DNA of 64,000 nt from Coix lacryma-jobi var. lacryma-jobi (lineage: Eukaryota; Streptophyta; Magnoliopsida; Poales; Poaceae): contig CM019823.1 of NCBI GenBank assembly GCA_009763385.1, positions 87,245,104 through 87,309,103 of the forward strand. The letters run 5' to 3'. Of this stretch, positions 43,891 to 55,700 are shown one piece after another. Position 1 is the stretch's first letter. Every line of letters starts with the position of its first letter. The notes under the pieces are model-generated. The model was not told the DNA's origin, searched no databases, and was given only the letters and a program-made list of their open reading frames with translations. The position numbers and the translations under genes were made by a program.

Positions 43891-44990
43891 ATATGATGAA
43901 GCTTGCAAAGGTTAATGACTTGGCTCCCGCTTTGACTCAACTGCTGCGAGGGTCTTCACCTTGTCAAGAGAGCAAATACTTCAACGATCGTGATTGTCGC
44001 GCGTAGATGGATGCTGGAGTCACCCCGGAAGGTCGAAGATGATCCCCTTGTCGAGGTGGTTGTCGATGTTATAATTGTTGTAGCTAGCGAGGCTTTCCAC
44101 CACTGGCTCATGAGCAGTAAGACAAGTCCTTTGGGTTGGATTGGTCCACCAATGCACCCCCAGCCCCTCCTGTCTGATGCTTATGAGTAAGTGGAGCTTT
44201 GTGGCTACTTGTTGGTGGTGTTGATGATGGGTACTGGAGCGGCTTCTTCATTTCGCTAGGTCGATGTCAATCCCAGTGTTGAGGTATTTGTGAAGGTGTA
44301 GTTGATTCCGCTAGGTCGAAGGTGAGCCCCTTGCCGACGAGTTGGCGAAGGTGGAGTTGATGTCGTCGAGGGTGAGCCCCTTGCTGAGTTGTAGGCGAAG
44401 TCATCGAGATCGACGGTGAGCTCCTTGCCGACGAGTTGGCGAAGCTGGAGACGATGTTACTGAGGTCGACGGCGAGCCCCTTGCGGACAAGTTGGCAAAG
44501 GTAGAGTCGATGTCGCTGTGTTCGACGACGAGCCCCTTGCCGAAGAGTAGACAAAGTTGTAGTCGAAGTCTTCGAGATCGACGGCGAGCCCCTTGCCGAC
44601 GAGTTGGCGAAGCTGGAGACGATGTTGCTGAGGTCGATGGCGCGCCCCTTGCAAACGAGTTGGCGAAGGTAGAGTCGATGTCGCTATGTTCGACGGCGAG
44701 CCCCTTGTCGAAGAGTTGGGCGAAGATGGAGTCGATGTTGTAGTGCCTTCTCTGATATGCTATATAAGATTTTTTAATGTCAATGGAGTTTCCCTAGTAG
44801 GCATGGTAAATACATAAATGACTCGCGCCACCGCTTTGACTAAGCTAGAGGTGATACTTTAATTTTCGTTTATGACTCGCGCCTCTGCCTTTGTCTAGGC
44901 CGGAGGTGAGACTTGCATTTTTCATTTATGACTCGCGCCTCTGCTTTTGTCTAAGCCGGAGGTGAGACTTGCTTTGACGAGACGAGGGGT
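43891..44990. repeat. 56-bp tandem repeat array with flanking decayed units
   Basis: The core GAGCCCCTTGC recurs at 44324, 44374, 44418, 44474, 44530, 44586, 44642 and 44698. The last six are exactly 56 bp apart. Further out, ATGACTCGCGCC units at 44818, 44872 and 44928 repeat at 54-56 bp, and 43910-43960 looks like another decayed unit. The array is not coding. The long frames on both strands come from the repeat. Confidence 0.85.
44418..44753. repeat. Higher-order 168-bp unit (three 56-bp monomers), two copies
   Basis: Monomers at 44418, 44474 and 44530 match 44586, 44642 and 44698 respectively better than they match their neighbours (for example GGCGAAGCTGGAGACGATGT only in the first of each triplet), giving an ABC-ABC order. 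Confidence 0.75.
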
Positions 44991-47900
44991 TTAGACCGGG
45001 CGAAGCCGGGCTAATCCTAACAGGCGTGCTGCTGATGAGGACTAGCGAAGGTCTGACCAGTCCGTTTCGGCATTGTTAGCTGAAATTTTTGTTTTTCGGA
45101 GGGGGACACAGAGGTAATATATTAATTAAGCATAGCGCTCATGAATGTGATGGTGTGATGAATGAGTATGCATGATGCTCATGAATGTGATGGCATGATG
45201 AATGAGTATGCTTGATGTGTTTGTGACAAGTGCTTTCACAAATTGAATGCGAAGGTAAGCCAAGCATTCACATAATGGTCCAACGACATTTAGTGTGTGG
45301 CTGTATAAGAGTGAGGTTGAAAACTCGTAATTCAATCCCTGCAAAAATAATTAAGACTACAGAGATATGCTATCTTTACGGTTAGTCTGTGTAGGTATTT
45401 GAATGACAATTTGAAACCACAAAAAAAATTGTGGAGTATTGCTGAAGGTGTGATCCTGCAAAACAGCTTATATATGTAACATGTGACCTTCGCACATAGG
45501 GCATTTGATGTCAAAGTCTAAGTTAAGCAAAGGGATAACGCCTCAAGAAACAATATGAGATGTCAAATTCAGTTGGTTTGGGCAGGCAAAAAAAAATACT
45601 CACAGTGCTGATGATAACCTGCATATTAGTACAATGCAATTTTATTTTTGTAACACTTGACAAGTTTGTACTTTTGGAGTGACACAATTTTATTTGTTTA
45701 TTATTATTATTTTTCAAGTTGTGTGAGAAATCAAAGATGACGTGGTGCTTAGAGTCTACAGACTGTTTTGGAATGTTCAGAAGCCTTGTTTAAGTTAGGG
45801 CTATGTGAAGGAGTTAAGACTTATGAATACCTTCGATTATTATTATTATCATATGGATGAGCATACCAATTGTGATAGATGCCGATCTTGCTTGATGTGA
45901 CAAAATTTCACAAGCTGAGGCAACTGTGGATCTCTCGGCCGAATCTTTTGAACCTTCGTGCCTAGGCCGAATTAGCCTAAGTTGTCGGACCCTCGCTGGC
46001 CGAAGGTTGGTTATCTGCAATCAAATACAGAGGCATCCCATCGAAGGTATATAACACGTGTACGTTAGTGTGAGATTTCACATATACAAGTTTTTTTTTG
46101 GTGCAATCATATGGGATGGCCGTATTATAGTTACGGTATCTTTCTTGCTTGCGGGGGAAACCCTCCGTGGGAACGGACCCTTGGCTGCCGGAGCTGGTGA
46201 TACAAAAACATGAAGCTTTGACACCTTCACCGTCGTGGCCCGTGTGGATAGTATGCTGCATTCCTGATGGGCTCGTCTGGCCGCTGGCCCTTTGCGGATG
46301 CATCGCTTGTCCGGACGGCGCCTGGACTTTTGCGAGGGCTCTCCGTAACTACTAACTACAGTGTTTGGGCGTCCACTTCAAGGCTGAATGAACGTATGTG
46401 AACTTGATGCTTTGATTTACAGGTTAAAGTTAGCAGAGGAGTGCAACCGAAAGTGAGCCTAGTTTTTTGTGTCGGAGGTAGCCGTGGACTGATGGTCGCT
46501 CACTAGGCATGTTGACTGAAGGATAGCACTCATACGGAAAATTCTGCTTAGACGAGAGTTATGGCACTAGCCGGAGGTTGCTCTTATATCTGAAGGGATT
46601 GTGATGGGTTGGCAGATAAAAGTGTCTGTTGGTTAAGGTGTGGCCTCGCAGGTTGTGGTTGTTAGTGTCGGTGACCTTGCAACTACGAGGGTTACCGTTC
46701 GTACGCTGGCCGTTGCTTGGCCATTGCAACGTACGTTTTGATTTTGCGTGCATGCTTGGCCGTTGCATTGTCATTATCTTTTTTTTCTTTTATTATAATC
46801 CCATGCGAGGGTGCAGACTAGTTAGCGGTCAGTCATGACTCAAGAGGGTGATATGTCTTGGGGCGAGGTGTTAAAACTAGACTGTGTATACACATGCCAT
46901 GTTGTTTTATGAATGATGAGTATACGCCGAAGGTAAAATTACTGTGACATACACGCACACTATATATATGTTTAATTTCTGCACGTCTTAAGGGGAGGCC
47001 AGAATTCTTATCTGGGCAGAAAGTTGTGGCAAGTGCATCTCTACGGCGAGCAGGTTCATGATCGGAGATGGCTTCGTGCTGATCTGGCCGCGGAGAGTGA
47101 CCCTGCTTGACTCTATTGGGCGAGGTTGCTGTGGGCCAATGCCGGCGAGGGTGACCACAATTAGCTCCCGACGACGGCGGCCAAAGGTTACGGGAACTGG
47201 TTGGCTGCTGAGCCGGTCAATATGACGAGTGTTCCTTTTGCGAGGCTGGCCAAGTCGAGGTGTGCTGAGGATGAAGGTTGTTGGAGGGCGGAGACGGAGG
47301 TGCGGCAGCCGGCTGACAGGGGTATCTGTACCTGCACGAAATAGTTGGTGCTTTGCAAAGAGACGATTCCCTTCTATTGAGATGAATGTTTAGAGCGTGA
47401 GCAGCGAAACAGTAGCATGAGGAGGTATGCCATGCTTCCCGTTTCAGCGAGGGTAACCTTGTAGTATAGGTTCGGAGAGAGCTGTTGCGCCCTGGAGTTT
47501 CCTGCTGCAGAAACAGTTAGTGCGGCCGAGCTGAGTGCTGCCTATTGATGAGAACACGTAAAGATTAGATGCTGCTAATGAAGATTAAGTAAGAAGGTGC
47601 CCATGACTATCGGCAAATTGAGGATGTAACTATGGTTAGAATGTGACGAAGTGTTAAACTGACAGACTCATGATATTGACGAGCGCAAATCACAACGAAG
47701 GTTCTCATTTTTCTAAAAAAGTATGAGTTGGTGTGCTTGCAAAGATAAAAGTGCTGGCGGAGGTTTGCAGACAGCTGTTGTACGTAATAAGTGACTAAAA
47801 ACCGAAAGGCCTTATTATCGTTATTTATTTATTACTCAAGTGTACAGATCCTGTGAGCGTTGTGTTTTATGTTTGCGTTTTTGCACTTCGGTGGATTGTT

Positions 47901-48160
47901 CATGTAAACAGGAGGTGTTGGGCGACTTATCTTTGGAGAAGCATGGCGAGCTGCAAACCACAGCTCGTTATGCCACCTGAGTTCCTTCAATGGTTGGATG
48001 CACCCTCGCTTGATCGGCAAGCCTTGTTTGGGTGAAGCCTGAGCATGGCGAGGGTACCTTCCACTTGGCGGCGATGAAGCTAGCTGTGTAAAGGGGGCAA
48101 CCTGTATGCTGGCACTTCGACAGGAGATGCATAGGTAGCCTTGAGACGTAAAATTAGTTC
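44991..48160. other. Unidentified repeat-rich DNA with dispersed CGAAGGT motif
   Basis: No gene is supported; frames of 60-110 codons show no family. The heptamer CGAAGGT (often GCCGAAGGT) occurs at 45046, 45250, 46002, 46042, 46928 and 47696, and inverted at 45486, 45829 and 45952. GCGAGGGT occurs at 47145, 47447 and 48048. Such dense subterminal motifs are typical of CACTA-type DNA transposons, but I found no CACTA/TAGTG end pair, so the class is open. Confidence 0.35.
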
Positions 48161-49790
48161 ACTTGATATACACATTTACATTCTGAGCTTCGTGTATATA
48201 ATCTTTAGAATGTAACTATGCTCTGTGTAGTATGCTCCGATGCTTATGATGATACTTGTAGCTTATGCTCTTTCTGATCATTGATACATGTTGTGAGCTG
48301 AGCTATTTTTGAAACGGTGAATTTGCTTAATGTACATAAAATCTGAAAATGTTCACCATTGAGATATGCAACTAGCATGTGTAGGATGTGTTGAATTCAC
48401 TCGTGCATTTCATATATGCTAGATTGCTATGTCTCTAGTTCTGAGTCCTTCACTTGCTTGGTCTGTTCATATTCTGTTAATAAAATTGAACCAAGTTTTT
48501 GTGAATTGAAAAGATCGAGATGGGATTGCTTGTCAACACATCACGGTATCGAGACTGTTTCTCATTGCACATTTGAGTTAAACTTGAGCCGTGTAGTGTA
48601 TGACCAAAACCGATGCTTTAAGCTTCTAATTGCATTTTGCATAGGCTTCGCTCGGTTGAAAAGTTAGGCAATGACAAGCTTTCAACCTCTCGCAATCACA
48701 TGCTGAATTTTAACCTTGTATAATTTCACCGCTGCAACTCCGATTTAAAACTGAAATCACAAGTGTATGTTTCATTCTGCAGCATGATGATTGAACTTTG
48801 CTAGGGGTAGTTCACCTTGTATACATGTTTAGCACTTGTTCGGATTCCTGTCTATACATGTGTAGTGCTATTTTGATGGTGACTATCTTTTTGGCTAAAA
48901 ACTGATCACTGTGCTCTAATGTTCATATTTCGTATTTAGTGATCAGTTTGAGCTTTTGCTAGCATTTTGTGGATATTATTGAGTCATCGGATCAGAACTA
49001 TGTAGAGCATCTTTGCATTTTATTAACTATATTTCTGAAGCTGCTAACTTGCATTCTGACTCATATGCATGTTTGAAGGGGGAGAATTTCTCTTTTGGCA
49101 CTTTTGTTGGTGCATTTGCTGAGGGGGAGAGATTTTTGCTTGATAAGTGCATTTTCAACTAAGGGGGAGAGTTTGCAAATCATGTGCTTCCCGTGTGTTT
49201 ATCTAAGGGGGAGTTTCACTAAGGGGGAGAAATTTTCAAATCTTGTGCTTTCCTGGTTGTGTGCACTTGTCGAGGGGGAGCTTGCTTGTAATGAGTTTTT
49301 GACATTTCCAATTGGTTTGGAGTGGTTTGCTAGTCGTGTTGAGCCTTTACCTCTTTCTTGAGGGACTAGCATTTGCCTTTCAAATTTTCAATTGGTGTCG
49401 AGCTTTTCTTCTTAAGCTGGTAACAGTTGGTATTGAACCTTTTTGTGTTTCTTCAGTTGGTATCGAGCTTTCTTGCTAGTTGTGTTGAGCCTCTGTGCCT
49501 CTATCTTGAGGGACTAGCATTTTGCTTTGGTTTTTCGATTGGTATTTGCTAGCGGTGTTGAGCCTGTTCTACCTCTTCTCGAGGGCTAGCTTTGCTTTGC
49601 TTGGTTGCGTCGAGCCGTTGCCCATGTCTTTGGGGACCAAGTTGTTTTGCTCTTTCCACTTGACCTTCTTCGGCTTTGCTATGCTTTTGGGTCATTTGGT
49701 CGAGTTCTCTCTTCTCCTTCCTCCTTCTTTCTATTTCCGTTATGATTTGTGTGAGTAGTTGACAATGCACTCATCAAGGGGGAGATTGCG
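48161..49790 (+). other. SIRE-type 3' noncoding sequence with many AAGGGGGAG tracts
   Basis: No open frame with family likeness is seen. From 49075 to 49275, AAGGGGGAG or GAGGGGGAG occurs about six times, and once more at 49778. Such polypurine tracts lie between pol and the 3' LTR of SIRE/Opie-type copia elements. A second repeated phrase, GAGGGACTAGCATTTG, recurs near 49360 and 49510. This is probably the tail of an element whose pol lies outside or is lost. Confidence 0.4.
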
Positions 49791-50820
49791 GATACATGGG
49801 TGTATGCCGAGTCTCGAGTGATGAGTGATTGCCAACGGGTTTGATCGCAGGTTCTTTGGCTTGTGTTGTACAGGTGTCGAGCATAGAGACAGTGATCGAG
49901 GGCAAGGTGAAGGTCAAGTAGAGACGTGTCGTGCTGACGGACCGGGAGCGGTGAAGGGCGGACGTGAGGCTTGGGCTGAGGGACCGGTGGCCTGAGGATC
50001 AGCTGTGGTGGCTGGTAGCCTGGGACAGCGACGAGCGAAGACTTGCGGGGCACCGTGTTGCTCGGGTCGAGGACCTGGGGACACGTGTCGGTGGACGGGG
50101 TGCACGGAGGTGCATCCCCTCTACAGCTCCGGTTTGGTGGTTGAGCCAGAGAAAAACCACCGGTGGACGGTTTCCGAGTTTGGGCCACAAAACTCGGGCG
50201 GTGGGCGGTTTCCAGGTTTGGGCCACAAAACCTGGGCGTGCGGCGGGTTTCCGAGTTTGGGCCACAAAACTCAGGCTGAGGACGGTTTCCAGGTTTGGGC
50301 CTCAAAACCTGGGCGCGGGCAGGTTTCCTGGTTTCGGCCTCAAAACCAGGGGATGGACTTGGAGGCTGGTTTCCCGGTTTGGGCCTCAAAACCGGGGGGT
50401 TGGCGTGAAGGCCTGGTTTCCCGGTTTCGGCCACAAAACCGGGGGTGCTGAGCGAGGGCGGCACGTGGCGGCAATCGGGAGGTTGCGTCGAGGCAACGCT
50501 ACGAGTTGTACGGGCGTGGCCGTCGGATCACCACCTACCATGAGTTGGTCCAGAATAACCCTAGGGTTTTGCTGGCTCGCTCTGTAATTAGAATAGAGAG
50601 GGGTAGAGTAGGAAATAGAATTAGGATAACTGGAGGCAGACACCCTCCTCCCATTCTATCTCAGTCATTTGCACTTTCATAGCTAGGGTTTCCTGCTCTC
50701 CCATTCCCTGCTATAGCTAGCTGAGATCCGCAAAGAACCTTGCCTCTGTGTACTGGTGATTTTGAGGAAGTGAGGCCGTAACCTCACCATTGTAGCGTGT
50801 CGTAGCCACACGGTTGCAAT
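49791..50820 (+). mobile_element. LTR-like region with a hairpin array
   Basis: It follows a polypurine tract (AAGGGGGAG, 49778) and has a CpG-rich middle. The AT-richer end contains a CTAGGGTTT motif and a CTCTCCCATTCCCTGC stretch, in the way of copia LTRs. Exact borders and target duplication were not found. The long frames on both strands here (for example 49679-50464 minus and 49964-50587 plus) come from the repeats at 50174-50443. Confidence 0.4.
50174..50443 (+). repeat. Array of seven covarying 8-bp hairpins
   Basis: Stems pair at 50174-50181/50190-50197, 50212-50219/50228-50235, 50251-50258/50267-50274, 50289-50296/50305-50312, 50327-50334/50343-50350, 50373-50380/50389-50396 and 50420-50427/50436-50443. 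Every loop is eight bases of type (G/C)GGCC(A/T)CA. The stem 5' arms are CCGAGTTT, CCAGGTTT, CCGAGTTT, CCAGGTTT, CCTGGTTT, CCCGGTTT and CCCGGTTT, and the 3' arms change to match. Only the third has one mispair. Spacing is 38-39 bp for the first five and 46-47 bp for the last two. A looser hairpin (GGTGGTT/AACCACC) precedes at about 50137. Confidence 0.9.
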
Positions 50821-51751
50821 TTCGTGGTTGTGATTCGCGTTTTGTTCGTGTTCTTCATGGAATCCTTTTCTCCATGTTTTTCCCGTCGCTCGATCTCTTT
50901 GCTCGGTTCATCTTTTGCAAATCCGTTTGAACCAAGTTGTCCTAGGTCGTGGGGCACTTTTTTCCACCGAAGGAATTTACCTCTAACCTCACGGTCTAGG
51001 AGATCGATCGATTTTGGTTTCGGGTCAAGCTTTTCTCCCTTCCCTCGAAATTCTTCGATTTTCATCGATTTGGAGATAGGTTCGAGCCATGATCTCTTAG
51101 AGATAGCTCACTATCCTTCTTGTGACTCCTCTCTCTGAGTTTGATCCCTAGAGGATTTATTTTGGGAGAGATCGAGTCAAATCGGTGGACGAACAGGGTG
51201 CTGTCGGGGTGACCAGACACTGTCCTCGCGTTGACCGGACACGTCCGGTGTTTGAATGTCGCGCGGCGATCTTCTGTCTTGACCGGACGCTGGCTTTTTG
51301 AATTGACTGGACGCGTTGTCTTCACTGTTCATCGGGGTGTTTCCGACGACCGGACGCTAGGCTGGTTATGACCGGATGCTCCTTCTGTGAGTCCGGTCAG
51401 AAACAGTAAGGTCCCAAATCCGCTTTTGCTTGATCGGACGCGTCCGGTGAGTGTTGACCGGACGCTAGGTGAGTCCGGTCAGTACTGTCTGTGCACAGTT
51501 TCGTCCGCCGTTCGTTCGTGTGATCTCGGATTTGGTTTTGGGTTTTTGCGCTGGGCTTCTAGAGTCGTGTAGTGTCTCGCTGTGCTTCTTGGAAGCATCC
51601 ACCCTACATCTAGGGTCGTGGACACTTGCGAGCTCTAGGGTTTGCTTTTGGGGTAATTCTCGGGACAGTGGCTACTAGTTTCCAGTAGGAAATTTTGAAG
51701 CTCCCATTCACCCCCCCTCTGGTCGCTTTCTGGTTGCTTCTCGGTCCTTCA
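50821..51751 (+). mobile_element. 5' LTR end of the copia element, primer site lost
   Basis: It includes the GACCGGACGC repeat cluster (51190-51510) and ends CATTCACCCCCCCTCTGG...CCTTCA at 51751. The same ending, with the run of Cs and CCTTTCA, closes the intact copia LTR on the minus strand at 60556. There a TGGTATCAGAGC primer site follows; here coding sequence follows at once, so the primer site and gag start are deleted. The LTR's left border is not resolved. Confidence 0.6.
51190..51510. repeat. GACCGGACGC/GCGTCCGGTC motif cluster, copy 1
   Basis: About ten copies of ACCGGAC or its complement in both orientations within 320 bp, including the palindromic GGACGCGTCC form near 51436 and several joined as GACCGGACGCTAG. 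The same motif fills part of the LTR at 61.5-61.85 kb. Confidence 0.85.
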
Positions 51752-52746
51752 CATGCTAGTGATGAGTTAAAAGATGAACTTGCTACTATGTCATCCTCTA
51801 TCAAGGAGCTCAAGTCCTCTAACAAGGATCTCAAAGCTAAAAATGAAAACTTGATAAGATGCATAGTGACCTTACCACTAGTTATGCTTTGCTCAAAGAA
51901 CAATACACTCAAGTGAAAGTTGATCATGATACTCTCACCGTTGCTTATGATATGCTTTATCATGAGACACATGATGCCCCTAACCTTGTTGTTAAGTTTG
52001 ACATAGCAACATCTTGTGAGGACTTGGTTAGTGAGCATGATGAGCAAAGAGCTAGTGGCAAGGGCAAGAAAGTGGTTGTGGTCGATCACTATGATGACTA
52101 CATCAAGATCAGGAATGAAAATGCAAAGCTCAAGAGTGATCTAGAGAAGCTTGCAACCACAAAGCAAGTCATTGTTGAGACTCAAGATGATGATTATAGC
52201 ATGTCTCTTGAGCTAGACATGCTAAAAGAAGAAAACAAGAGATTGAAGATGGAGAGGGATTACAAAATGACACCATCTCAATTGGAACTCCAACAAGAGA
52301 ATGACAAGCTCAAGAAGGAGAAAGAGCACCTTACCACCGAGCTAAGAAACTTCACCAAGGGTCAATGTCTTCAAAGTGAGCTACTCATGAACACCGTAAT
52401 GAAGACCAATAGAAATGGCATTGGCTTTCTTGCAGAGAAGATGAAGCAACGCAAGAGCATCACAAAGCCAAAGAAGAAGAAGATTGGGAGATGCTATGAG
52501 TGTGGAAAAGAAGGACACTTTGCTCATGATTGTGAAGAGCCAAAACCCACACCCTTTCCCAAGCATGCTAGGCCCTTTGCTTTCAATGCTCACTACATGC
52601 TTAGACAAGATTCTAGTGGCAAATTGAAAGTCATGTTCATGGGGCCTCCTAACAAGAATAGGCCAAAGCAAATATGGGTTGCAAAGTCACTAGTTGAGAA
52701 GGTTAAGGGACCTCAACAAGTTTGGGTCCTGAAAGCTCAAGCTTGA
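51752..52746 (+). pseudogene. Copia gag, N-terminus missing
   Basis: Reading starts abruptly after the LTR with a Lys/Ser/Leu-rich coiled-coil (DELKDELATMSSSIKELK), shifts frame near 51862, and continues in a 295-codon frame of alternating charged heptads. A CCHC knuckle CYECGKEGHFAHDC follows at about 52492-52533, and the frame stops at TGA 52744. The capsid (UBN2-type) part present in intact elements, such as the gag at 58.8-60.5 kb, is absent. The knuckle domain would bind element RNA. The clade is SIRE/Opie-like by knuckle and coiled-coil layout. Confidence 0.8.
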
Positions 52747-52769
52747 TTTCTTATGTGTGTAGGTGAACT

Positions 52770-55700
52770 ACAAGACCGATGGATCTCATTGAGTGATTGA
52801 TAGTGGTTGCACACAACATATGACCAGTGATCCCCGGATGTTCACCTCACTAGAAGAGAATGTCAATGACCAAGAAAAGATAACATTTGGTGACAACTCA
52901 AAGGGCAATGTCAAGGGATTGGGCAAAGTGGCAATATCAAATGATCACGCCATCTCCAATGTGCTTCTTGTTGCATCATTGAGCTTCAACTTGCTATCCG
53001 TTGGGCAACTATGTGATCTTGGCTTTCAATGTTTGTTCAACGAAAAAGAAGTGGTTGTGACCAAGAAAGATGATACACAAGTGATCTTCCAAGGCTTTAG
53101 ATACAACAATCTCTATCTAGTGGATTTCTCCTCCGAAGATGCCACTTGAAGACATGTTTGTTCACGAAGCAATCTCTTGGTTGGCTATGGCATAGAAGAT
53201 TGGCACATGTGGGAATGAACACTCTCAACAAGCTATTGAAGAAGGATTTGGTTAGGGGCTTGAAGGATGTCAAATTTGAGAAGGACAAATTATGTAGTGC
53301 ATGTCAAGCCGGCAAGCAAGTTGCAAATACTCATCCAACCAAAGCCTTTGTGTCAACATCAAGAGAGTTGGAGCTACTTCACATGGATCTATTTGGGCCA
53401 ACAACATATGCTAGCTTGGGTGGAAATCTCTATTGCCTTGTGATTGTTGATGACTATTCGAGATACACTTGGGTATTCTTTCTTCATGACAAATCTGAAG
53501 CAACCCCTTCATTCAAGAAGTTTGCCAAGAGAGCCCAAAATGAATTTGAAGTGAAGATCAAAAAGATTAGAAGTGACAATGGAAAGGAATTTGACAACAC
53601 CCACATTGAGGAATATTGTGATGAAGTTGGGATCCAGCATGAAGCCTCCGCAACCTACACACCACAACAAAATGGGGTAGTTGAGAGGAAGAACAGGACA
53701 CTAATCACCCTAGCAAGGACTATGTTAGATGAGTACTCTACACCGGAAAGATTTTGGGCGGAAGCAATGAACACCGCTTGCTATGCATCAAACTGGTTGT
53801 TCCCCATCGTCTCCATGGCAAGACCCCCTATGAGCTACTCAACAACAAGAAGCCGGATGTATCCTTCTTTAGAGTGTTTGGGTGCAAATGTTACATCTAC
53901 AAGAAGCACCAACACCTAGGGAAGTTTCAACGCCGTTGTGATATTGGTTTTCTTGTTGGTTACTCATTGAAGCCCAAAGCATATCGAGTATTCAACCATG
54001 CCACCGGGATGGTAGAAGAAACATATGATGTGGAATTCGATGAATCTAATGGCTCTCCAGGAGAGCATGAGAATCTTGATGATGTAGGTGATGAACCATT
54101 GAGGGAAGCAATGAAGAACATGCCGGTTGGAGCCATCAAGCCTAAAGATGATGATGATGATGTGCAAGTCATTGACAAGCCATCCTCATCCAATGTACCA
54201 CATGATGATTACAAAGATGGGAGGGATCCAAATGAAGACACTCATGTCTCCCATGATCAAATGGTGGTACAAGCTCAAGATGTTGATGCTCCACAAGTGG
54301 CCCCTCAAGTGGTTGATCGAAGGACTACTCCTCTACTACAAGCTCATCCTCAAGATCTCATCATAGGGAGTCCAACAAGGGGTGTAATGACTCGATCTCA
54401 AAAACTTGCTTTATTTATGGAACATCACTCCTTTGTTTCTCTTGTTGAGCCTACCATTGTAGATGAAGCTCTAGGTGATCCGGATTGGGTGAATGCCATG
54501 CATGAAGAATTAAACAACTTCACCCGCAACCAAGTTTGGACACTTGAAGAGCGACCAAAAGGCGCAAGAGTCATTGGAACAAAATGGGTGTTTAGAAACA
54601 AGCAAGATGATCAAGGCAAGGTTGTTAGAAATAAGGCAAGGCTAGTGCCAAAGGGGTTCTCTCAAGTCGAAGGGTTGAATTTTGGAGAGACCTTTGCACC
54701 GGTTGCAAGACTAGAAGCCATCCGTATCCTACTTGCATATGCATCACATCATGACATTAAATTATATCAAATGGATGTGAAAAGTGTATTTTTAAATGGC
54801 TTCATAAATGAACTAGTCTATGTTGATCAACCTCCCGGGTTTGAAGACCCTAGATATCCTAATCATGTTTATAGGTTGTCCAAGGCGCTATATGGGCTCA
54901 AGCAAACCCCTAGAGCGTGGTATGAGCGCCTCCGGGACTTCCTCATTGAGAAGGGCTTCACCATTGGGAAGGTCGACACCACACTATTCACCAAGAAGCT
55001 TGATGGAGAGATCTTCATTTGTCAAGTCTACGTCGATGACATCATCTTCGGGTCAACAAATGAAGCCTATTGCAAGGAATTTGGTGACTTGATGTCGAAG
55101 GAGTTCGAAATGTCCATGATTTGTGAGCTCACATTCTTCCTAGGCTTCCAAGTCAAGCAATTGAAGGAGGGGACTTTTATATCTCAAGAGAAGTACACAA
55201 AAGACCTTCTCAAGCGCTTCAACATGGATGATTGCAAGCCTATCAAGACTCCAATGCCAACAAATGGACATCTCGACCTAGATGAGGGAGGTAACCCGGT
55301 TGATCAAACTCTCTACCGTTCTATGATTGGTAGCTTGTTATACTTGACCGCATCTAGGCCCGACATCATGTTTAGTGTGTGCATGTGTGCTCGGTTTCAA
55401 GCCGATCCTAGGGAATCACATCTCATAGCCGTGAAGAGAATCCTTAGGTACCTAAAGCACACCCCAAGCATTGGCCTTTGGTATCCCAAAGGAGCTAACT
55501 TCCAACTCGTTGGGTATTCCGATTCGGATTACGCGGGTTGCAAAATTGATAGAAAGAGCACATCCAGAGGGTGCCATTTGCGTGGGGATAGTTTCATGGA
55601 GTTCGAAGAAGCAAAATAGTGTGGCCTTGTCTACCGTCGAGGCGGAATACATAGCCGCGGGTGCTTGTTGTGCACAAATCCTTTACATGAAACAAACCTT

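Noticed and set aside
44267..44743. Frames of 65-95 codons in the 56-bp array
   Set aside because: A repeat period of 56 bp is not a multiple of three; the frames are by-products of the tandem array.
44740..44752. TTGTAGTG as the end of a CACTA element
   Set aside because: No CACTA counterpart at a plausible distance and no 3-bp duplication were found.
50174..50443. Hairpin array as a CRISPR array
   Set aside because: The units are not identical direct repeats separated by unique spacers; the conserved part is the loop and the stems covary. The genome is a plant.
49679..50587. 261- and 207-codon frames on opposite strands
   Set aside because: Open length is produced by the hairpin repeats; the products are runs of repeated GFxxxxxK-type units, and both strands are open.
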